DNA of 64,000 nucleotides, taken from positions 77,788-141,787 of the forward strand of contig UPZA01000006.1 of the NCBI GenBank assembly GCA_900538575.1, read 5' to 3'. The position numbers were made by a program, and so were the translations under genes. This DNA is from an uncultured Ruminococcus sp. (GTDB lineage: Bacteria; Bacillota; Clostridia; Oscillospirales; Ruminococcaceae). Shown here piece after piece: positions 46,165 to 56,003 of the stretch; position 1 is the first letter of the stretch; the number at the start of each line of letters is the position of its first letter. The notes beneath the pieces were generated by a model. The model saw nothing but the letters and a program-made list of their open reading frames with translations, was not told the DNA's origin and did no database searches.

Positions 46165-46839
46165 ATGATTAAATATATTATCGCAATATTTATATCCGCC
46201 GTTATATCATATCTTTTAGGAAGCTGTAATTCATCAATCATAACTGTGAAGCTTCTTAAAGGCGAAGATATCAGAAAATTCGGAAGCGGTAATGCAGGTC
46301 TTACTAATACGCTGAGATGCTTTGGTAAGCTGCCTGCGTTGTTTACGCTTATCGGCGATCTCCTGAAAGGCGTTATAGCCGTTTTTATCTGTAAATTTAT
46401 TTGTACTCTTTTAGACGCGGGAATTGGTCTTGACGGAGATATCAGATATATCGGATATATAGCCGGCTTATTTGCTGTAATTGGACATATTTTCCCAGTT
46501 TATTATGGATTTAAGGGCGGAAAGGGAGTATTAGTAGGAGTTTCAGTTTTTCTGGTAATTGATCCTGCCGTATTTGGCATATTGATATTTATTTTTGCAG
46601 TTACTTTAATTTTAACTCATTATGTTTCGGTATCTTCCATAACCGCCTCAGTATGCTGTCCGATTGTAACTTTTTTAATGAGATATTTCATAGAAGGCAT
46701 TTCAATTGAAATATCAATTATTCATACATTGCTTACGCTGCCTATTTGTATTTTGATAATTTGTATGCATAAATCAAATATTTCTAGACTTAAGAACGGT
46801 ACTGAAAACAGATTTTCAATAAAGAAAAGGGAGGAATGA
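46165..46839 (+). CDS. plsY: Acyl-phosphate:glycerol-3-phosphate acyltransferase
   Basis: Membrane enzyme for the first acylation in phospholipid synthesis. 224 residues, five to six membrane segments. PlsY motifs: SYLLGSCNSS (about 13-22) with RKFGSGNAGLTN (about 37-48), and HIFPVYYGFKGGKGV (about 108-122). Located 9 bases after der and 4 before gpsA, which supplies its glycerol-3-phosphate substrate. Confidence 0.95.
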   Translation: MIKYIIAIFISAVISYLLGSCNSSIITVKLLKGEDIRKFGSGNAGLTNTLRCFGKLPALFTLIGDLLKGVIAVFICKFICTLLDAGIGLDGDIRYIGYIAGLFAVIGHIFPVYYGFKGGKGVLVGVSVFLVIDPAVFGILIFIFAVTLILTHYVSVSSITASVCCPIVTFLMRYFIEGISIEISIIHTLLTLPICILIICMHKSNISRLKNGTENRFSIKKREE

Positions 46840-46843
46840 CATC

Positions 46844-47842
46844 TTGGCAAATTTCACTATTTTAGGCTCCGGAGGATTTGGAATGAGTCTTGCGGTTATG
46901 CTAAATCGGCTTGGTCATACAGTAACGGTATGGTCAGCTTTCTCAAAGGAATTAGAAGATATAAAAAAATACGGTGAACACAGGTCAAAGCTTCCCGGTG
47001 TGAAAATACCGGACAGCATAAATTTAAATCCGGATATTTTATGCATAAACGGAAGCGATATAGTCTTGCTTGGAATACCTTCGCCGTATGTCAGGGATGT
47101 AGCAAAAAAAGCTTCTCCGTATATTACTCCTGAAATGATCGTTGTAAATACAAGCAAGGGACTTGAAAACGGTACGCTAAAGCTCATAAGCGACGTTATA
47201 AAAGAGGAAGTTCCTCAGGCTCCGGCTGTGATTTTATCGGGTCCTTCGCATGCAGAGGAGGTTGCAAGAGGCATTCCGACAACTGTGGTTGCCGCTTCGG
47301 AAAGCAATGATGCAGCAGTGTATGTTCAGGATATAATGAGCAGCAATGTATTTAGAATATATATAAATAACGACGTTATCGGCTGTGAAATAGGAGGAGC
47401 ATTAAAGAATATAATTGCATTATGCGCGGGTATATGCGACGGTTTGAATTATGGAGATAATACTAAGGCTGCTCTAATGACACGCGGTATTACAGAAATA
47501 GGCAGACTAGGCGTTGCTCTCGGCGCTCTTCCTTCAACATTCGGAGGGCTTACCGGTATAGGTGATCTTATTGTTACATGTACCAGTATGCATAGCAGAA
47601 ACAGACGGGCAGGAATACTGATCGGTCAGGGTGTAAGTCCTCAGGAGGCTGTAAAAATTGTTGGTACTGTGGAAGGATATAATTGCTGTAAGGTAGCTTT
47701 GGAACTTGCTCGTAAAACAGGAGTTTCAATGCCTATAACGGAACAGTTAAACGAAATATTGTTTAATAATGGAAGCGTTAAGGATGCGTTGGATAACCTT
47801 ATGTCAAGACCAAAGAAATTTGAAACAGAACAATTTATATAA
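46844..47842 (+). CDS. gpsA: Glycerol-3-phosphate dehydrogenase (NAD(P)+)
   Basis: 332 residues from a TTG start behind GGGAGGA. N-terminal Rossmann motif LGSGGFGMSLA (about 7-17), NTSKGLE (about 104-110), LSGPSHAEE (about 130-138) and the catalytic-lysine region GGALKNIIALCAGI (about 185-198) identify the family. Pairs with plsY. A strong terminator lies 120 bases downstream. Confidence 0.96.
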   Translation: MANFTILGSGGFGMSLAVMLNRLGHTVTVWSAFSKELEDIKKYGEHRSKLPGVKIPDSINLNPDILCINGSDIVLLGIPSPYVRDVAKKASPYITPEMIVVNTSKGLENGTLKLISDVIKEEVPQAPAVILSGPSHAEEVARGIPTTVVAASESNDAAVYVQDIMSSNVFRIYINNDVIGCEIGGALKNIIALCAGICDGLNYGDNTKAALMTRGITEIGRLGVALGALPSTFGGLTGIGDLIVTCTSMHSRNRRAGILIGQGVSPQEAVKIVGTVEGYNCCKVALELARKTGVSMPITEQLNEILFNNGSVKDALDNLMSRPKKFETEQFI

Positions 47843-47964
47843 AAGTATCGCAAATCAAAATGTGCGGGATGATTATTCATAATATTTTTTTGTATTAGAT
47901 ACAGAAATTTTTATTATAACTAATATATTTATTTAAATATTTTTAGGATTACTGACGTTTTAGT

Positions 47965-48003
47965 AAATCCCAAGAAATACTATGATTTTCTTGGGATTTT
48001 TTT
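47965..48003 (+). terminator. Intrinsic terminator after gpsA
   Basis: AAATCCCAAGAAA (47965-47977) pairs with TTTCTTGGGATTT, followed by further Ts. Confidence 0.92.
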
Positions 48004-48053
48004 GTGACCGAAATTAATTCTCTGTTTGATATAATCAAGGAAGGGAAATACTC

Positions 48054-48944
48054 ATGGAATTGCGTGTATTAAGATATTTTTTAATAGTTGCCAGAGAGGA
48101 AAATATCACCAAAGCAGCACAAGTTCTGCATATAACTCAGCCGACGCTTTCCAGACAGTTAGCTCAGCTTGAGGAAGAATTAGGAGTCAGGCTGTTTATA
48201 AGAAAAAACCATAATATAGTACTGACAGAAGACGGCATGATGCTCAGAAGACGTGCACAAGAACTGATAAGTCTTGCTGAAAAAACTAAACGAGATTTTT
48301 TATGCCGTGAAACAGAAATCAGCGGCGAAATAACAATTGGGAGTGGAGAATTTTTATCCACAAAATATTTATCAGAAATTATTGCCTCTTTTCACAAAGC
48401 ATATCCGCTGGTTACTTTTGAAATTTACAGCGGAAATGAAAGCAACGTAAAGGATTATATAGAGAGAGGCCTATTGGATATAGGACTTATGCTTGACGCA
48501 GTAGACATATGTAAATATGAATTTGTATCGATGCCTGTTAAGGAAAGATGGGGAGTGTTGGTATGTAAAGATTCTGAGCTTGCACATAAGGAACAGATAT
48601 GTCCTGAGGATCTTAAAAATATTCCATTAATTATGTCGGCAGGCGAATTTCCGCAGAGCAAGCTTACAAAGTGGCTGGGAAGTTATGCGCAAAGCGTTGA
48701 AATTGCAGCAAGGGGTAATCTCTTATACAATGAAGCAATGCTTGCAGCCAGCAATATCGGAGTTGTAATTTGTATACAGCTTAACTGTACCTATGACGGA
48801 CTGAGGTTTATTCCCTTATTTCCAGCTATGGAAACTGAAACGGTATTGGCATGGAAAAAGGATCAGACATATTCTGCTGCGACTGCTGCATTTATTGATC
48901 ATGCAAAGAAATACCTTAAAGGCATATCTAATAATACAATATAA
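48054..48944 (+). CDS. LysR-type transcriptional regulator
   Basis: 296 residues. N-terminal winged helix-turn-helix (MELRVLRYFLIVAREENITKAAQVLHITQPTLSRQLAQLEEELG region, 1-45) and a C-terminal LysR substrate-binding domain (about 90-290). It sits directly upstream of a flavodoxin remnant, an alcohol dehydrogenase and an aldo/keto reductase on the same strand, a grouping in which such regulators often control the reductases. The effector is unknown. Followed by its own terminator. Confidence 0.93.
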   Translation: MELRVLRYFLIVAREENITKAAQVLHITQPTLSRQLAQLEEELGVRLFIRKNHNIVLTEDGMMLRRRAQELISLAEKTKRDFLCRETEISGEITIGSGEFLSTKYLSEIIASFHKAYPLVTFEIYSGNESNVKDYIERGLLDIGLMLDAVDICKYEFVSMPVKERWGVLVCKDSELAHKEQICPEDLKNIPLIMSAGEFPQSKLTKWLGSYAQSVEIAARGNLLYNEAMLAASNIGVVICIQLNCTYDGLRFIPLFPAMETETVLAWKKDQTYSAATAAFIDHAKKYLKGISNNTI

Positions 48945-48979
48945 GTATTTTACATTTTTATAAATAAATGGTATACTAT

Positions 48980-49007
48980 AGGTGTTCCTGGCGGAACACC
49001 TGTTTTT
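48980..49007 (+). terminator. Intrinsic terminator after the LysR gene
   Basis: AGGTGTTCC (48980-48988), four-base loop TGGC, GGAACACCT (48993-49001), then GTTTTTC. Confidence 0.9.
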
Positions 49008-49025
49008 CATTTGAGGGGGATTTTT

Positions 49026-49203
49026 ATGACTAAAAAAGAAACCGCAGAAAACACACGGTGGTGGAGGTAAGGGACATCGCGACAGTGATATAGAAAAGCT
49101 TTGCAGCGTAGCGCAAATAATGCCTATGCATACAGCCTATGAGGGCGGAGGAAAAACCGCTGAAAAAGATATGGCTGCATGGATAGAAAATAATCTTAAA
49201 TAA
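49026..49203 (+). pseudogene. Remnant of a flavodoxin gene
   Basis: An ATG with GAGGGGGA ribosome site opens a frame that stops after 14 codons. The next frame (+1) continues from about 49050 with THGGGGKGHRDSDIEKLC and ends ENNLK-stop at 49203. The T-H-G-G-G block followed by an Asp-Ile helix is the C-terminal FMN-site region of flavodoxin-like quinone reductases. The middle of the gene is deleted and the ends are joined out of frame. The position between a LysR gene and two oxidoreductases fits a former member of this cluster. Confidence 0.65.
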
Positions 49204-49221
49204 GTAAAGGAGCGTAATTAT

Positions 49222-50385
49222 ATGAAATTTGATTTTAGTTATTATAATCCCACGAAAATTTATTTTGGAAGGAATTCTCTTGATAACCTTTATGAAGAGC
49301 TTGCAAGCTATGGAGATACTGTTCTGCTGATTTATGGAAAAGGTTCGGTAAAGAAATCCGGCTTATATGACAAGGTATTGAAAATCTTACAATCTGCCGG
49401 AAAAAGAATTGTGGAACTTCCGGGCATTAAATCAAATCCGACCTATGCTCAGCTAACGGAGGGTTCCAGACTTGTAAAGGAAAACAATGTAAACTTAATT
49501 TTGGCAGTTGGAGGCGGCTCTGTTATTGACTGTGCAAAGGGAATTTCAGTTTCAGCATACTGTAAAGGCGATCCATGGCAAAGGTACTGGATAAATTTTG
49601 ATGAAGTTAATAATGAAATCGTGCCTGTAGGAAGTATTCTTACTATGGCGGGAACAGGTTCTGAAATGAACGGCGGATCGGTTATTACAAACGAAGCCGA
49701 AATGCTGAAAAATGGTAGAGTGTTCCCGTCGAATGTAAATCCTAAATTTTCTATTCTAAATCCCGAATTTACTTTTACAGTTCCAAAATATCAAATGGTC
49801 AGCGGTATTTTTGACACGATGTCGCATTTGATGGAGCAGTATTTTTCCGGTAATGATGATAATACAACAGATTACGTTCTTGAGGGAATTATGAGATCTC
49901 TAATTAACAGTACGGCGATAGCGCTTGAAAATCCTCAGGACTATGAAGCCAGAAGCAATATAATGTGGTGCGCGGCAATAGGACTGAACACTATTACCGG
50001 CGTTTCAAAAGAACAGGATTGGGAGGTTCATATGATAGAGCATCAGCTTGGCGCTTATACCGACTGCGCGCATGGAGCTGGTCTTGCTGCAATTTCTGTT
50101 CCTTATTATAAATATATTTGTTCATATGGAATAGATAAATTTGTTCGTTTTGCAAAAAACGTTTGGGGAATAAATACTGTCGGCATGACTAAAGAGCAGG
50201 CGGCTTTAGCGGGAATTGAAAGTTTATCTGATTTTATTGAAACTCTTGGACTTCCGAGAACTTTGAGGGAACTTGGGGCGACAAAAGAGATGCTGCCGAA
50301 AATTGCTGATTCAACTGTTTTGGGTGGAGGCTATAAGATTCTGACCTCTGAAGATGTTTTAAATATTTTAAAAGAAGCTTTTTAA
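49222..50385 (+). CDS. Iron-containing alcohol dehydrogenase (butanol dehydrogenase/YqhD type)
   Basis: 387 residues. Nucleotide-binding GGGSVIDCAKGIS (about 95-107), the GTGSEMNGGSVI block (about 141-152), and the metal-binding histidines in FDTMSHLMEQY (about 197-207) and HQLGAYTDCAHGAGLA (about 275-290) are present. It reduces aldehydes with NAD(P)H. It could serve fermentation or detoxification; substrate not readable. Next to an aldo/keto reductase. Confidence 0.93.
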   Translation: MKFDFSYYNPTKIYFGRNSLDNLYEELASYGDTVLLIYGKGSVKKSGLYDKVLKILQSAGKRIVELPGIKSNPTYAQLTEGSRLVKENNVNLILAVGGGSVIDCAKGISVSAYCKGDPWQRYWINFDEVNNEIVPVGSILTMAGTGSEMNGGSVITNEAEMLKNGRVFPSNVNPKFSILNPEFTFTVPKYQMVSGIFDTMSHLMEQYFSGNDDNTTDYVLEGIMRSLINSTAIALENPQDYEARSNIMWCAAIGLNTITGVSKEQDWEVHMIEHQLGAYTDCAHGAGLAAISVPYYKYICSYGIDKFVRFAKNVWGINTVGMTKEQAALAGIESLSDFIETLGLPRTLRELGATKEMLPKIADSTVLGGGYKILTSEDVLNILKEAF

Positions 50386-50495
50386 ATTGTTAAATAGTAT
50401 TATAAATTTGCTTTAATGTTATACCTCAGTAAGCAATAAAATAATATTTTCGGTTATTTACTGAAAAGTGAAATCTCTTAGAATGGAGTAATAAA

Positions 50496-51503
50496 ATGAA
50501 ATATATAAAGCTTGGATCATCTGATTTGAATGTGTCACGTATTTGTATGGGGTGCATGGGATTTGGAGAAGCGGGAAACGGTCAGCATTCATGGACAATT
50601 GATGAGGAGCATTCCCGTGAAATTATTAAGCAAGGACTTGACTTAGGCGTAAATTTCTTTGATACAGCTATCGCATATCAGAATGGTACGAGCGAGCAAT
50701 ATTTAGGGCGTGCTTTGCGTGATTTTGCAAAACGCGACGAGGTAGTTGTTGCAACTAAATTTCTTCCGAGAACAAATGAGGAAATTGATTCCGGCGTCAG
50801 CGGCATTCGGCATATTAAAAATATGCTTGAAAAAAGTCTTAAAAATTTACGTATGGATTATGTAGATTTGTATATCTGTCATATGTGGGATTATCAGACG
50901 CCGCTTTATGATATTATGGAGGGACTTAACAATTTAATCAATTCAGGAAAGGTACGCTATATTGGTATTTCAAATTGCTTCGCTTATCAGCTTGCTAAGG
51001 CAAATTCATTAGCTGAAAAAGAAGGCTTTGCAAAATTTATTTCGGTTCAGGGGCACTATAATCTTATTTTCCGTGAAGAAGAGAGAGAAATGGTTAAGCT
51101 ATGTAAAGAGGATAATATAGCTTTGACGCCGTATAGTGCACTTGCGGGAGGAAGGTTGGCAAAGCGTTCCGGTGAAACATCAAAAAGACTTGCCGAGGAC
51201 AGCTATGCACGTCTTAAATATGAAGGGACTGCTCAGCAAGATAAGCAAATTATTGACCGTATAGCAGAGCTTGCTGAAAGGAAAAATGTATCTATGACGG
51301 AAATTTCTTTGGCATGGCTGCTTACAAAGTCGACAGCTCCGGTGGTTGGGGCAACTAAGCTGCAACATATTGAAAGCGCTGTAAAAGCTATAGATCTTGT
51401 TTTAAAGGATAGTGAAATAGAATATTTGGAGCAGCCCTATGTTCCGCATAAATTGGTAGGAGTAATGGCACAGAATACACATGCCGATTCGGTTTATAGA
51501 TAA
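50496..51503 (+). CDS. Aldo/keto reductase
   Basis: 335 residues, TIM-barrel NADPH-dependent reductase. Catalytic tetrad visible as Asp and Tyr in FFDTAIAYQNGTSE (about 49-62), Lys in VVATKFLPR (about 82-90) and His in YICHMWD (about 127-133). YIGISNC and the C-terminal VVGATKLQHIE nucleotide-binding element follow. Ribosome site is weak but the start aligns with the family (MKYIKLGSSDLNVSRI). Confidence 0.93.
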   Translation: MKYIKLGSSDLNVSRICMGCMGFGEAGNGQHSWTIDEEHSREIIKQGLDLGVNFFDTAIAYQNGTSEQYLGRALRDFAKRDEVVVATKFLPRTNEEIDSGVSGIRHIKNMLEKSLKNLRMDYVDLYICHMWDYQTPLYDIMEGLNNLINSGKVRYIGISNCFAYQLAKANSLAEKEGFAKFISVQGHYNLIFREEEREMVKLCKEDNIALTPYSALAGGRLAKRSGETSKRLAEDSYARLKYEGTAQQDKQIIDRIAELAERKNVSMTEISLAWLLTKSTAPVVGATKLQHIESAVKAIDLVLKDSEIEYLEQPYVPHKLVGVMAQNTHADSVYR

Positions 51504-51670
51504 TCGGTAAAACTGTTCCAAGGGCGCTGATTGCAATTGCATGTATTGATAATTTATATTAGGACATATTTAAATAATCCTTTAACAATTAAAGCTTCTC
51601 TTTTAGAAAGGTGATATAAAAGATATTCTAAATAAAAATTAATTTGCTGATGAATTTTTTTATTCGGGAG

Positions 51671-51699
51671 TTGACACAACGATAATTATAGTATATACT
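51671..51699 (+). promoter_or_regulatory. Promoter of the yccF-yitT unit
   Basis: TTGACA (51671-51676), 17 bases, TATACT (51694-51699), about 48 bases before the start at 51747. The rest of the 243-base gap shows nothing I can name. Confidence 0.8.
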
Positions 51700-51746
51700 A
51701 TGCTAAAGAAATCAGTATATATTTGTTTTAATTTAGGGAGATAAAC

Positions 51747-52115
51747 ATGAGATTTATAGGAAATATTTTATGGTTTATTTTCGGAGGAATAATCAGCGGG
51801 TGCGGTTGGATTATTGCCGGCTGTCTTTGGTGTATTACTATTATAGGAATTCCAATAGGGTTGCAGTGCTTTAAATTTGCATCTCTTGCATTTTTTCCTT
51901 TTGGAAAGGAAGTTATCTACGGAGGAGGAGCCGTTTCTTTGATTGTAAATATATTATGGCTGATACTCAGTGGCATTCCAATGGCGGTCGGGTATATATG
52001 CTTGGGTCTTATACTGTGTATAACAATTATAGGTATTCCATTCGGAAAGCAAATGTTTAAATTAGCTAAGCTTGCTTTAATGCCGTTCGGAGCGGAAATA
52101 AAACATGTATATTAA
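51747..52115 (+). CDS. YccF domain membrane protein
   Basis: 122 residues made of two similar YccF units, each with a hydrophobic segment and a repeated ITIIGIPxGxQxFKxAxLAxxPFG block (about 29-50 and 90-112). Inner-membrane protein of unknown function. 32 bases before the YitT gene. Confidence 0.9.
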   Translation: MRFIGNILWFIFGGIISGCGWIIAGCLWCITIIGIPIGLQCFKFASLAFFPFGKEVIYGGGAVSLIVNILWLILSGIPMAVGYICLGLILCITIIGIPFGKQMFKLAKLALMPFGAEIKHVY

Positions 52116-52147
52116 ATCTCAATTAATAAATTATTATAGGTGTCAAT

Positions 52148-53017
52148 ATGAATAAGATGCGGAAATCCATAAAAAAGCAATTTATAATATTAATAACGGT
52201 TATAATTTCAGCTTTTTTAATGGCGCTTAATACTAAAACGTTTGTTAATACAGGTGGATTGTATCCTGGCGGCGTAACAGGACTTACAATATTGATACAG
52301 AGAATATTTAAATTGTTATTGGATATTACATTACCGTTCAGCGTAGTTAATATTTTTCTGAATTCAATTCCGGTTTACATAGGTTTCCGATTTATTGGAA
52401 AAAGATTTACGCTCTATTCATGTCTTATGATTATCCTTAACAGCATTTTTACTGATTTGATACCAAGCTATATTCTTACTGAAGATATTCTGCTTATCAG
52501 TATTTTTGGGGGAATAATAAACGGTCTTGCTATTGGTATATGTTTAAATGCAGGCGCTACTTCAGGCGGAACCGACTTTATATCTATTTTTTTATCAGAG
52601 AAACGCGGAATAGATTCTTTTAATATTATTCTTGGGTTCAATGCCGTAATTATTTGTGTAGCAGGCTTTATATTTGGCTGGGAGAAAGCTTTATATTCAA
52701 TTATATTCCAATATGCCTCAACTACTGTTCTGCATTTGCTTTATAAGAAATTTCAGCAAAGTACATTTTTTATTGTTACAACTAAGCCGAGAGAAATCTG
52801 TATAGCAATTTACGAAGTTAGTAAGCATGGGGCTACAATATTGGAGGGAGAAGGCTCGTATGAGCATTGTGAAAGAAATGTAGTTTATTCGATTGTGTCT
52901 TCAGCTCAGGCTAAGAAAGTGATTCATGCTATAAAAGATATTGATCCGGACGCTTTTATTAACGAAATAAAAACCCAAAAGCTTTTAGGCAGGTTTTATC
53001 AGCCTAAAGAGCAATAA
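52148..53017 (+). CDS. YitT family membrane protein (DUF161 and DUF2179)
   Basis: 289 residues: five membrane segments (about 12-190, DUF161) including GLYPGGVTGLTILIQR and the GATSGGTDFIS block, then a soluble DUF2179 domain (about 205-285, ICIAIYEVSKHGATILEGEGSY). Function unknown; widespread in Firmicutes. Followed by a hairpin terminator. Confidence 0.92.
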   Translation: MNKMRKSIKKQFIILITVIISAFLMALNTKTFVNTGGLYPGGVTGLTILIQRIFKLLLDITLPFSVVNIFLNSIPVYIGFRFIGKRFTLYSCLMIILNSIFTDLIPSYILTEDILLISIFGGIINGLAIGICLNAGATSGGTDFISIFLSEKRGIDSFNIILGFNAVIICVAGFIFGWEKALYSIIFQYASTTVLHLLYKKFQQSTFFIVTTKPREICIAIYEVSKHGATILEGEGSYEHCERNVVYSIVSSAQAKKVIHAIKDIDPDAFINEIKTQKLLGRFYQPKEQ

Positions 53018-53045
53018 GACTATCGAAAATATTATTAGTTAATTA

Positions 53046-53096
53046 AAACATATACGCTTTTTTATTGTCTGAAAAGTGTATATGTTTAATTTTTTG
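53046..53096 (+). terminator. Terminator after the YitT gene
   Basis: AAACATATACGCTTTT pairs with AAAAGTGTATATGTTT (one G-T), followed by AATTTTTT. The remaining 190 bases to the cellulase gene are AT-rich, with a possible weak promoter TTTACA (53237)-17-TAAAAT (53260) very close to the start codon. Confidence 0.82.
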
Positions 53097-53284
53097 ATTG
53101 ATATCAGTTTGTCGTATTCATGGTAGTTATATAGTAATATTATTTATGTTTATAAAATATATTTTTTTCTATTGAAATTATAAACAGAGATTTTTATTAT
53201 TAATAGAAAAATAAACAGAATATCCTATTTTTCCCCTTTACATAATTAAGGAAATAGGTTAAAATAGAAACAGGAGGGAATAGG

Positions 53285-55948
53285 ATGAAAAAATACAGAA
53301 TTAGAAAATCGGTCGCTATAATAGCGGCTTCAGCGCTGACTATTTTTAATTTAATCGGAAATTCAATATTACCGGTGAATTATGTTTCAGCCGGACAGCA
53401 ATTGGGACAAACGGATTTTGAAGATGGTGTGGGACTTCCTTGGCATGTCTGCGAGTCACAGCCTGGGGAAATGGAATTTGAGATTTCAAACGGCGTATAT
53501 AATATTACTATAGTTAATCCGGGAGGCGCGTCAAGGGGAGGCGAAGACAGGTGGGACTGTCAGTTCCGTCACAGAGGTCTTAAAATTGTAAGCGGAAATT
53601 CCTACAAGGTATCTTTTGATATAACGGCAAGCAATGATTGTACTTATTATACTAAAATCGGAGATATGGGAGAACCGTTTACTGAAGACTGGCATGGCGA
53701 GCCTGATCCATCGCAGCATGAGGCATATTGGAATGTTCAGCAGCTTCAGGCTAATCAGACGAAAAAGGTAGAAGGTACATTTACTGCAAACCGCACCGCA
53801 GATGTTGAATGGGCATTTCATATCGGCGGCGACACAGTTCCGGAGGGTACAGTTTTTACATTTGATAACATGTCGCTTGAATGTACGACAAGCGATGAAA
53901 ATGATTACCAGCCGCCTGAAGAATGGATCCGGTCTGATATTTTAACAAATCAGCTTGGTTATTTTACAGGAATGAACAAGAAAGCAACCTTGCTTTCTGA
54001 CTCTGCGTCATCAGTTAAATTTGATTTGAAGGATAAAAGCGGTAACGTTGTTTTCAGTGATAAATCAGAACCAAAGGGACTTGATATGGATTCAGGAGAT
54101 AATGTGCATGAATTGGATTTCTCGGACTATGAAAAAGACGGGGTATATTACCTTGAAGCTGAGAATGGCTCTAAAAGCCGTGAATTTGAAATAGGAAACG
54201 GAAAAACGTATTCGTGTATGCTTTATGATTCGCTTAATTATTTTTATCAGAACAGAAGCGGTATTGAAATTGAAAGCCAGTATATTATTTCCGGCGACAG
54301 TTCTTCTTTGGCCAGAGCCGCAGGTCATCCGTCTGACGTTGCTTCAATAGAGCAGACGTGGGGTTATACCGGAAGCAGCGGAACTCAGGATGTAACGGGA
54401 GGATGGTATGACGCAGGAGATCACGGAAAATATGTTGTCAATGGCGGAATATCATTGTGGACGATGCAGAATCAATATGAAATAGCTGTTAAAAATGGAT
54501 ATGAGGACGTATATGCGGACGGTACAATGAGTATTCCGGAAAATACAAACGGCTACCCTGATCTGCTTGACGAAGCCAGATATGAAATGGAATGGATGTT
54601 CAAGATGATGGTCACGGACGGGGATTATTCAAATATGGTATATCATAAGGTTCATGATAATAAGTGGACTGCTCTTGCACTTGCTCCTGCCGATGATCCA
54701 GAAGAACGTATCATAAAGCCTCCGACAACTGCCGCTACCCTTAATATGGCGGCATGTGCCGCTCAGGCATACAGGCTGTGGAAAGACACTGATCCGGAAT
54801 TTGCAGACATATGTTTAAATAATGCTAAGCTTGCATATGAGGCAGCTAAAAAACATCCCGATATGTATGCTCCTTTGGATGAATCAATCGGAGGAGGGCC
54901 CTATGGCGATGATGATGCAACAGATGAATTTTACTGGGCAGCCTGTGAATTGTTTATATCAACAGATGATCTTTCATATATGAAAGATGCCGAAAAGTCT
55001 ACACATTATATGAAGACTGAAGTAAAGCTTTCCGGCGGAGAAGATGTTGACAGCTCCGGAAGCTTCAATTGGGGAAATGTTGCCGCGTTGGGCAATCTTT
55101 CTTTGGCATTAAATATTGATAAGCTCGATTCTACAGCCCAAAACAAGCTTAAAGACTCTATTTGTTCGGCGGCAGAGCATTATGAGGAATTAACTGAAAA
55201 TCAAGGTTACGGTCAACCTTACGAATCAGGTACTGTAAACTATGCTATTGACAGAAAGGGGTATATCTGGGGCTCTAATTCATTTATTATGAATAATAAT
55301 ATAATAATGGCATATGCCTATGAATTAAGCGGCGACGAAGATTATCTGGACGGCGTTATAAGCGGCATGGATTATATTCTCGGCAGAAACCCCATGGATT
55401 ATTCTTACGTTACAGGCTATGGAAGTCATGCAGTTAAATATCCGCATCACAGATGGTGGTCAAATCAGGCGGACGCGAATTTTCCGGAAGCTCCTAACGG
55501 AGTACTTGTCGGCGGACCAAATTCCGGAATGCAGGATCCCTGGGTAAAGGGTTCAGGCTGGAAGCCGGGAGAAATTGCTCCGGCAAAATGCTATATGGAT
55601 AATATAGAAGCCTGGTCGGTAAACGAATGTACTATAAACTGGAATACTCCGCTTGCATGGGTAACCGCTTACCTTGCGGAAAAAAATGGAGGTATAGTAG
55701 TAACTAATGGAAGCAGCGGAATCAATTCTAATAATACTGTATCTAATAATAAGAATCCGGCTGCCGGAAATGGAATTCAGAATGATTATAAACAGGATAA
55801 GAGTGATGAAAAAAATGTTATGATTGATGTTGATGAGAGTAAAAATGGCGGATGGGGACTTGTTCCATATTTTATAGTAATAGTAGTCGCAGCTATATTT
55901 ATTGAAATCTTGATTTATATTATTAAAAGAACTGCGAAGAAAAAATAA
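53285..55948 (+). CDS. Family 9 glycoside hydrolase (cellulase), CBM4-like, C-terminal membrane anchor
   Basis: 887 residues. Signal peptide (1-37); CBM4-type carbohydrate-binding module (about 40-205, TDFEDGVGLPWHVCE); Ig-like CelD_N domain (about 218-303); GH9 catalytic domain (about 305-805). Catalytic aspartates D376 and D379 lie in GGWYDAGDHGKY, the histidine in HHRWW, and the acid E781 in SVNECTINW. After a Ser/Asn/Lys-rich linker a single membrane helix (about 863-882) and KRTAKKK end the protein. This implies endo- or exo-cellulase activity held at the cell membrane, with no dockerin. The order resembles CbhA/CelK-type cellulases. Ribosome site GGAGGG. Confidence 0.93.
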   Translation: MKKYRIRKSVAIIAASALTIFNLIGNSILPVNYVSAGQQLGQTDFEDGVGLPWHVCESQPGEMEFEISNGVYNITIVNPGGASRGGEDRWDCQFRHRGLKIVSGNSYKVSFDITASNDCTYYTKIGDMGEPFTEDWHGEPDPSQHEAYWNVQQLQANQTKKVEGTFTANRTADVEWAFHIGGDTVPEGTVFTFDNMSLECTTSDENDYQPPEEWIRSDILTNQLGYFTGMNKKATLLSDSASSVKFDLKDKSGNVVFSDKSEPKGLDMDSGDNVHELDFSDYEKDGVYYLEAENGSKSREFEIGNGKTYSCMLYDSLNYFYQNRSGIEIESQYIISGDSSSLARAAGHPSDVASIEQTWGYTGSSGTQDVTGGWYDAGDHGKYVVNGGISLWTMQNQYEIAVKNGYEDVYADGTMSIPENTNGYPDLLDEARYEMEWMFKMMVTDGDYSNMVYHKVHDNKWTALALAPADDPEERIIKPPTTAATLNMAACAAQAYRLWKDTDPEFADICLNNAKLAYEAAKKHPDMYAPLDESIGGGPYGDDDATDEFYWAACELFISTDDLSYMKDAEKSTHYMKTEVKLSGGEDVDSSGSFNWGNVAALGNLSLALNIDKLDSTAQNKLKDSICSAAEHYEELTENQGYGQPYESGTVNYAIDRKGYIWGSNSFIMNNNIIMAYAYELSGDEDYLDGVISGMDYILGRNPMDYSYVTGYGSHAVKYPHHRWWSNQADANFPEAPNGVLVGGPNSGMQDPWVKGSGWKPGEIAPAKCYMDNIEAWSVNECTINWNTPLAWVTAYLAEKNGGIVVTNGSSGINSNNTVSNNKNPAAGNGIQNDYKQDKSDEKNVMIDVDESKNGGWGLVPYFIVIVVAAIFIEILIYIIKRTAKKK

Positions 55949-55967
55949 TAATAAGGGTAAAAAAGAA

Positions 55968-56000
55968 AATTCCATACACTTATTAAGAGTGTATGGAATT
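55968..56000. terminator. Bidirectional terminator between the GH9 gene and prmA
   Basis: Perfect 13-bp stem AATTCCATACACT (55968-55980) and AGTGTATGGAATT (55988-56000) between convergent genes. Confidence 0.9.
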
Positions 56001-56003
56001 ATT

